NCBI RefSeq assembly: GCF_000321225.1
Contig: NW_004450403.1
Location: 1,541,316-1,605,315 of the forward strand
From: Odobenus rosmarus divergens
Lineage: Eukaryota; Chordata; Mammalia; Carnivora; Odobenidae
Reading direction: 5' to 3'
DNA length: 64,000 bases
Position 1 is the first letter of the stretch. Every line of letters starts with the position of its first letter. The notes beneath the pieces were generated by a model. The model saw only the letters and a program-made list of their open reading frames with translations. It made no database searches and was not told the DNA's origin. The position numbers and the translations under genes were made by a program. Below are positions 57,600 through 64,000 of this stretch, piece after piece.

Positions 57600-57815
57600 G
57601 GAAAATAGGTCCACATTCAAATCTTAGTTCTGTTCCTTCCTAGCTAAATAATGGTACAAAATGTATTTAAACCTCTCTGCCCCTCATTTTTATTTCCAGT
57701 AAAAATAGGATATTCATCTCAAGAGACAATCTTAATTTTTAGTTTAAATTTGCAATTAACTAATTGTACATAAGCTGTCCACCATAATACTTGGCACACA
57801 ATAGGAGCACAACAC
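57600..57815 (+). mobile_element. MIR, plus
   Basis: Sense MIR: CACATTCAAATCTTAGTTCT, then TTCCTTCCTAGCTAAATAAT, ACCTCTCTGCCCCTCATTTT and ACTTGGCACACAATAGGAGC at the 3' end. Confidence 0.7.
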
Positions 57816-57826
57816 AAGTTAGCACA

Positions 57827-58025
57827 GGGCACGTTGGTGGGGCAGTCTGTTAAGTGATTCTTGATTTTAGTTCAGGTCCTGATTGGGGTCATGGGATCGA
57901 GACACTCTTCAGGCTCTGCACTCAGTGGGGAGTCTGCTTGAGATTCTCTCTCTCTCCCTGCCCCTCCCCACCCCCGTACTCTCGCACTCTCTCTCAAATA
58001 AATAAATAGATCTTAAAAAAAAAAG
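57827..58025 (+). mobile_element. SINEC, plus, diverged
   Basis: Starts GGGCACGTTGGTGGGGCAG, an atypical 5' end with several changes. The body has TTTTAGTTCAGGTCCTGATT, and the 3' part is of the older SINEC form (GCTCTGCACTCAGTGGGGAG). Perfect 11-bp duplication AAGTTAGCACA at 57816-57826 and 58026-58036. Inserted at the end of the MIR. Confidence 0.95.
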
Positions 58026-58036
58026 AAGTTAGCACA

Positions 58037-58856
58037 ATTTCTCCCCTCCTCCATGAATCAGTTGGACAACCTGCTGCCCTTGGTAGCCTTTGTCATTCTC
58101 TAAAGAGTGACAGCATGTATCTGTGCCAAACAACTCAGAACACACACTATGTAAGTCATATTTTCTCCAGTTGTTTCAAGGAAATTCACCTCCTAGGCCA
58201 TCAAGGCAGAACATTTTCTTCTTCTTTGACATTCTGTTCCCACACAGAATATTTATTTAACAAATACAAATTGACTTCCCATATTCAGGGTTTGAAGTAG
58301 TGGCTCTGTGAGGCCGTGAATTAAATAATTTGTCTGACTAACAGAAAAGGGCATGGTACTCTCAATTTGTGATAAATACGTAAATGAATCAACTTGCTGC
58401 GGCTATAGTGTGCGCCCCACACAGCAGGCCTTCAGTAAGTGTTCCTGACTTACTGATGGGCAGAGATCACAAAATTCTTGGATTCCAATCCACGTGACAA
58501 ATAGAAATAATTCTTATGTTTGGTGAATCTCCTGGGTTTTTTTTATTATTATCATATAGAACCAGCAATGCATAGATTTCAATAGGAGGAAATGTCACTG
58601 TTTCTATACCCAACCCCAATCCTCAATGTCTTATACCGTTGAGCATGTATGCTAGTCCTGAAAATATGGAAACCAACATCTCAGTAACTAAATTCTTTTT
58701 AATTAAAGCTCACATTCTCTTCTCTATTCTCTCTTTTTGCCTCTTTTATGTAAATAATATCTTCTTTAAGCCATAATCATCCATCCATTTGAGCCTGCAC
58801 AAATTTTAGATTTGTCTGCATCTTTAAAGTTCTTCTGGACAATGCGATTCTGTTAT
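58037..58856. other. Unique stretch with a MIR/L2 scrap
   Basis: A plus MIR/L2-type end lies at about 58410-58460 (CAGGCCTTCAGTAAGTGTTC). No gene seen. Confidence 0.4.
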
Positions 58857-58872
58857 TTGAATACTTGTTCTT

Positions 58873-59073
58873 TTTTTTTTAAAAGAGTTTATTTATTCAT
58901 TTTGACAGAGAAAGAGAGACAGTGAGAGAGGGAACACAAGCTGGGGGAATGGGAGCAGGAGAAACAGGCTTCCTGCTGAGCAGAGAGCCTGATGCGGGGC
59001 TCGATCCCAGGACCCTGGGTTCATGACCTGAGCTGAAGGCAGACGCTTAACAACTGAGCCACCCAGGAGCCCC
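58873..59073 (-). mobile_element. SINEC, minus
   Basis: Antisense full-length copy: TTTTAAAAGAGTTTATTTAT tail complement and CTGAGCCACCCAGGAGCCCC end. The 16-bp duplication TTGAATACTTGTTCTT / TTGAATATTTATTCTT (58857-58872, 59074-59089) has two mismatches. Confidence 0.95.
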
Positions 59074-59092
59074 TTGAATATTTATTCTTAAT

Positions 59093-59165
59093 AATTCATC
59101 CATTCAGCAAAAATTGAGCACTTATTGTGAACAGTCCTTGTACCAGACGCTTGGGATACAGAAAT
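59093..59165 (-). mobile_element. L2 3' terminus, minus
   Basis: ATTCATCCATTCAGCAAAAA, then TTGAGCACTTATTGTGAACA and GCTTGGGATACAGAAATGAA are the complement of the L2 3' end. Confidence 0.65.
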
Positions 59166-59417
59166 GAACTGTAAGTAAGATGGCAGCTATTGGGGAAGAT
59201 ATATTAGGAGCAATAATGCAACAAATGGCAAGTCTGGGGGCTTGGACAGGGCTCAGCGGGGGCCCAAGGGAGGAGTGACCTAATGAGAGAGTTTTTGAGT
59301 TTCTCCTTAAAAGATTTCTAAGAAATATGAATCCCTGTCAGCCTTTTCAATGCATATGGAAATACTTTGTGAGTCCCTATGCAACAGTAGCTGTATTATT
59401 TTCCTCTTTTTCAGCGA
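59166..59417. other. Short unique stretch
   Basis: Nothing recognised between the L2 end and the composite L1. Confidence 0.4.
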
Positions 59418-59564
59418 TTTTTTTGAGGTATAATTTACTTACAACAAAATACAAGGTTTTCTATATGCATAATTTGGTGAGTGTTGACAAAGATAAACAC
59501 CTGGTCTTTTATGGTTAGTGTGTTTGTTTCCTGTCTATAAAATCTTTGCCTATCTTTTTTTTTA
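59418..59564 (-). mobile_element. Old L1M fragment, minus, internally deleted
   Basis: TTTTTTTGAGGTATAATTTA and AATTTGGTGAGTGTTGACAA are antisense L1M 3' UTR. The sequence then jumps directly to CTTTTATGGTTAGTGTGTTT and AAAATCTTTGCCTATC, which belong about a kilobase further along in ORF2. An internal deletion is implied. The younger L1 follows immediately. Confidence 0.6.
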
Positions 59565-60740
59565 TCATTTTTTTTTTTCATCATGAGAAGTGTACTTTTT
59601 AATTCCCATCACTGACTTCCCCCATCCTCCATCAACCTCCCCTCTGGTGATCATCAGTATGTTCTCTGTAGTTAAGAGTCTGTTTCTTGGTTTGTCTCTC
59701 TCTCTTTTTTTCCCTTTGCTCATTTTTTTGGTTTCTTAAATTCCACATATGAGTGAAATCATATGGTATTTTTCTTTCTCTGACTGACTTATTTCACTTA
59801 ACATTGTACTCTCTAGCTCCAACAATGTTGCTGCAAATGGCAAGATTTCACTCTTTTTATGGCTGAGCAATATTCCATTATATATACCACATCTTCTTTA
59901 TCCATTCATCAATTGATGGCCACAGGCCGCTTCCATAGTTTGGCTATTGTAGATAATGCTGCTATAAACATCAGGGTGCATGTGTCCCATTGAATTTGTG
60001 CTTTTGTATTTTTTGGATAAATGCCCAGTAGTGTGATTCCTGGATCAAAGGGTACTTTTAATTTTGGGGGGAACCTCCACACTGTTTTCCACAATGGCTA
60101 TATCAATTTGCATCCCCACTAATAGGGCAAGAGGGTTCCCCTTTGTCCACATCCTCGTCAACACCTATGGTTTCTTGTGTTGTTGATTTTAGCCATTCTG
60201 ACAGGTGTGAAGTGATATCTCATTGTAGTTTTGATTTATGTTTCCCTGATGATCAGTGAATTCATGTGTCTGTTGGCTATCTCTGTAGGTCTTCTCTAGA
60301 GAAATGTGCCTGTTCATGTCTTCTGCCCATTTTTAATTGGATTATTTGTTTTTGGGATATTGAGTTGTATCAGTTCTTTATATATTTTGGATACTTACCC
60401 TTTATTGGATATGTCATTTGCAAATATCTCCTCCCATTCAGTTGGTTCCCTTTTAGTTTTGTTGATTGTTTCCTTTGCTGTGCAGAAGCTTTTTATTTTG
60501 ATGTAGTCCCGGTAGTTTATTTTTGTTTTTGCCCCCTTCAGAAGACATATCTAGAAAAATGTTGCTATGGCTGATGTCATAGAGATTACTGCCTATGCTC
60601 TCTCCTGGGATTTTTATGAAATCTCTGTTTACCTTAAGACTGTGAAGACTTTCTTTTATGCTTTTTTCTAAAAGTTTTATAATTGAAAATTTTTCATTTA
60701 GATCCATGAACCATTTGGAGTTGAAGTAAGGGGTCAGGAA
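59565..60740 (-). mobile_element. Carnivora-type L1 3' end, minus
   Basis: A T run (59571-59578) is followed by CATCATGAGAAGTGTACTTT, the carnivore L1 3' UTR in antisense. Then come AGTTAAGAGTCTGTTTCTTG, CCACATATGAGTGAAATCAT and ATTCCATTATATATACCACA. The run continues with AACCTCCACACTGTTTTCCA, TCTTCTGCCCATTTTTAATT and GTGCAGAAGCTTTTTATTTT. About 1.2 kb of ORF2 C-terminus plus 3' UTR remain, 5'-truncated near 60740. It is much less diverged than the L1 at 8750. Frames at 60266-60574 and 60453-60743 are shadows or decayed remnants. Confidence 0.92.
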
Positions 60741-61779
60741 CATGCAAAGATAAGAATAAGGAGTAGCAGTTCAAAACAACTAATTTGTATTATTATGAAA
60801 CATCTTCCCCACTGCTCTCCCCAGGACACCTGGGAATCCATCATTAGAGTTTCATTCCTTTGGCTAAAGCCCTGCTGCTTTAGGATGGGAACCAAGCTAC
60901 AATGTTATCAGACACTGCCACTTTAACATAAATTAATTTATCTATTTCTTGGCAGAATTTCCAACCTAAAAATCCCTTTTTTAGGTGCAACATCCTGAAT
61001 AAACACAAAGTGCTGCCATTTTGTGTGAAGAGACTTCCAGAAGAAGAATCTGTAAATAGATGCATGGAAAGAAGAGGAGCACAAGAAGCAGGGAGGGAAA
61101 GGAGCTCCATAATCAGTCTTTGATTCTGGCATCCTGAGTTTTACTCACTCCAAAACATTCCCATTTTAAGTTCTACTGCTACTATTAGGGACCACCCTTC
61201 AGTGTTGTCCTCATCCAGGCTTTGAGATTGGTCCTGCTGAACGCCCCCCTGCTAGGGGGTTCACGCTTATGTGGAGCAATTGGGGGAAATGGATGCAACC
61301 CGTTGTAACAGTACATGGGATGGGCTGAGCCTTTGTAGTCAGGAGTTGCCAGCCCATCTTTGGCACCTGAAAAGTCAGAACCAGCCCTGGTCCAGGAGCG
61401 AGGTGGAGGCAGTTTTGGGAGGAGACAGAATGAAGGAAGTTGGTACCTGAGATAGTCCTACTGATGGTCTGAGGATCAAGATTAAAGCTAGAGAAAGTTA
61501 GGGGCAGAATGTTTTGTGTACGCTGTTCAGTCCAAAACCCTTGCAGAATATGACACAACGTGTGTATTCAATCAGCATTTTTTGAGTGAACAAGTGAGTT
61601 ATGGATAGAATTAAATTATTCTAGGCTGTCTTTCTGATGGGGCGTACATGGCAGGTACCGTGTAACCTTGGGGCAGACGGTGCAGTCTTCAGTGAGGAGC
61701 CAGAGAATGGACTTGTGGGCAAAGAGAAAATAACTCCCCTTGATCCTCTTAAACACAGCTGTTGTCTGCTGTCCATTTT
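60741..61779. other. Unique non-coding stretch
   Basis: No repeat or gene recognised. A 115-codon minus frame at 61211-61558 has no signature. Confidence 0.4.
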
Positions 61780-62050
61780 CTAAAGCAGTATTTATTAAAG
61801 ATAAAAATAAGAAAACAAATCACCAAAGCAGAAGCCTAAGTGTCCTCCTACATGCTCCCACCCCTCATTGCGTTTGTCTAGCTGGTCACCGAGCCCTGTG
61901 TCTTCCATCTCCTTAACATCTCTCCCAGCTGGACCACTTTCATCTCCCCATAGCCACGTATCCTCCAATCTTCTCTCCATGTTGCTGGCAGAATCCTCCA
62001 TCTTAAACCTGAATGCAGATGTGTCCCTACACTGCTTCATCTTCCCCAGA
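61780..62050. mobile_element. Possible L2 internal fragment
   Basis: The CT-rich run of blocks CTAGCTGGTCACCGAGCCCT, CTTCCATCTCCTTAACATCT and GCTGGCAGAATCCTCCATCT resembles a common mammalian L2-associated segment. Divergence is high and orientation unclear. Confidence 0.3.
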
Positions 62051-63834
62051 GTTGAGTGAGGAGACTCTTGGCAAATTCCCAGTGTTTGCTTTTAGGTTTT
62101 CTCTAGAAATAGGAGGTAGGCACATAGGCACTGGGGATAAAGACATTTCCCAGACTCTCTTGCATCTGAATGTGGTCTATCAAGTATATTTTGGCAACTG
62201 AGCCAAAGAGAAAAGTTGATAGCAACTTCTGAAACCTAATGTCACTGGCCTTTTTCTTTCTTTTACCTTCCTCTTTCCTCCAAGCCAGTAGAGGGATCCC
62301 AGGAATTAGAACCAGGGATTGAAATACTCCAAAATACGCCAGCTTCAGTCCTCCTATTTTAGGCTTTATTCCTTGATGAGTCACAAGTATGTAAAGAGCG
62401 CAGGCTTGTTACCACAAGAGGCTAGGTGGGGCTGCAGTCTGACTGGTATGTGCGGGAGAGAGCAGCAGTGGGAGGGCGGGGCTGGAGGGTCAGCTGACCC
62501 CAGGAAGTTTGGAGTCCGTTATTAAAGAGACTCTGAGAAGTTTGGATCTTTAATACATTAGCATTAGAGAATGACCAAAGCACCTTACAGTCTAAAGAAT
62601 ACCAGTAATTGTGTAATACTACTTTGTAAATAGACTGTGTTCAAAAAGACAAAGGCCACTCCTACATAATGAACACCTCAGAAACAGAAGTCTATCTCTT
62701 ATTATCGATCAAATTCTTGGAGAAGGGCTTGGGACAATAGGATGTAAGACAGTATATAGTTTTCCTGATTCTGGAAATGGTTATTTTGGGGACCATGTCA
62801 TGAAAAGAACTATGGGTTAAGATTCACAAAATCATGGTCTACTTGTAGCGCATCCTTAAGTAGCTATAATTTGGGAGACGTCACGCAGTACTTCGAACCT
62901 TTGTAAATCTGGGGAAATAATATGGCAAGACCTTCCTTCACTAGGTTGTCACAGGAGAATGATGCTTTCATGCACATGAGTGAAATCTGTGTATAAACAG
63001 GCACTATTAATATTTGTTATTATTATTTTAGAGATAAAAACAAGTGACTAAAATAGTCAAAGGTTTCCTGCTTGAATAAAAAGAATTGTCATTTCAGAGA
63101 TCAGTTGGACAACACCCAGAATATATATATCAGTCTCAGAAAAGACGTTAAGCAAGCTCTCTGCGTGCATGCATCATTTGAAAGCACCCGTGACTGCCCT
63201 CTGTCTGATCATGAGTTAGAGATGTAATTCAGCAAATCTTTTCTGCTTTCTTCCAAGAAATCTAATAAAACCAGTTCTTGGAAAAGCCTATATGGTTAAG
63301 GTCTACTAGAGAAGAATATATATTCAGAATATTGCCTCCAGGTCCAAATAAATAGATTTCCTTATTATTGCTACAATCTGATCTCCAATGTATAAAGTGT
63401 GGATAAAATAATAAAAGTAAATGACATAAAATAGAAAACAGCAGAGCCAAAACACAAAATTTTTCAAAGAAATAATCCAGATGATCTGAAATACCTTGGT
63501 GAAATTTTCTGTAATCATTATCATCATCATAATAAAAGGGGTTTGGATGTTTACACAGTTCAGTGTCCTGCTCTGCTCCCCTGGGGGAGGAAGCCTCATT
63601 CTCCCTGGCTTAGCCTCAGCCTCCCGCACATGTATTGACGGGCAATTCCCTGCAGAGGGATCTGAGCTCAGGGGAAGTTTTGGAAGGAGCTCAGGTGGGT
63701 AAGAATTGCTCTGCCCTAAGCTCCCTTCACTTCCAGGTGAAGTTCACATTTAAACCGTGTTCTGACCAGCTGGACAAGTAAACAAAAACTGCAACAAAAC
63801 AAAACAGTACTCTTGGTTTCCATCCCTCTTGTTC
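62051..63834. other. Unique non-coding stretch
   Basis: Holds a G-rich run at 62470-62489 (listed separately) and short AT repeats near 63121-63130. No gene seen: frames up to 101 codons at 63324-63702 overlap on both strands. Confidence 0.4.
62470..62489 (+). other. Putative G-quadruplex motif
   Basis: GGG (62470-72), GGG (74-76), GGGG (78-81) and GGG (87-89) with loops of 1, 1 and 5 bases on the plus strand, meeting the G3+N1-7 rule. No promoter context identified. Confidence 0.6.
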
Positions 63835-63890
63835 ATTTCTCATTCAGCAGCATTCTTGGAGCACCTGCTGCATACAGGCTTGATTTGGAA
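63835..63890 (-). mobile_element. L2 3' terminus, minus
   Basis: CATTCAGCAGCATTCTTGGA followed by GCACCTGCTGCATACAGGCT fits an antisense L2 end. Short and diverged. Confidence 0.45.
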
Positions 63891-64000
63891 GTGGATAGGA
63901 CTGAGATCTCTGCTTTCCATTGCTTTGTATCTCAAAGTCAAGATGTATGTTTAAATTAATATAAGATGTGAACAGTGAGGCTCCTTAAATGCATTGCCCT
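63891..64000. other. Unique tail of window
   Basis: Nothing recognised in the last 110 bases. Confidence 0.4.

Noticed and set aside
60266..60574. 102-codon plus frame with hydrophobic, membrane-like composition.
   Set aside because: It is the antisense strand of L1 ORF2 sequence.

Overview
The window is nuclear DNA from a mammal, and I find no supportable protein-coding gene, rRNA, tRNA gene or CRISPR array in it. Thirteen tRNA-Lys-derived SINEC elements and one L1 whose 3' end is typical of Carnivora place the source in the order Carnivora. The SINE sequences lack the dog SINEC_Cf signature and the cat-type tail. A non-canid caniform (bear, panda, mustelid or seal) fits best; this is inference from recalled consensus features. 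All open reading frames are short, overlap repeats or low-complexity DNA, or lack any family signature. The interval reads as intergenic or deep intronic DNA.

Layout. 1-8250: mostly unique AT-rich DNA with an ERVL-MaLR LTR (1411-1853), two SINEs and a worn 22-bp tandem repeat (5763-5980). 8255-10140: an MLT1 LTR abutting an antisense L1M. 11030-11500: a unique block rich in factor-site motifs, including an RFX X-box. 13045-26330: two more MLT1 LTRs, a MER5A, many L2/MIR relics, a long CTTT tract and an inverted GATA-site pair near 24100. 27567-39460: six SINEs, paired MIRs at 34.2-34.9 kb and a TGCAATTAA motif cluster at 35.4-35.7 kb. 39557-39804: a 31-bp minisatellite holding a 50-base assembly gap. 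40-49 kb: few transposons, with MIRs, one SINE and dinucleotide repeats. 49.9-50.65 kb: a CpG-rich block with E2F-like sites. 51-60.7 kb: L1M fragments, an LTR split by a SINE, L2 pieces, a Z-DNA-prone tract, a near-perfect hairpin and a composite L1. The last 3 kb is mostly unique.

The most notable structures unexplained by known repeats are the 22-bp tandem array, the in-phase 31-bp minisatellite, the TGCAATTAA cluster, the X-box block, the CpG/E2F block and the 57.55-kb hairpin. If this region has a function it is most likely cis-regulatory, which sequence alone cannot prove. Repeat family names come from recall of consensus sequences, so subfamily labels are deliberately broad.
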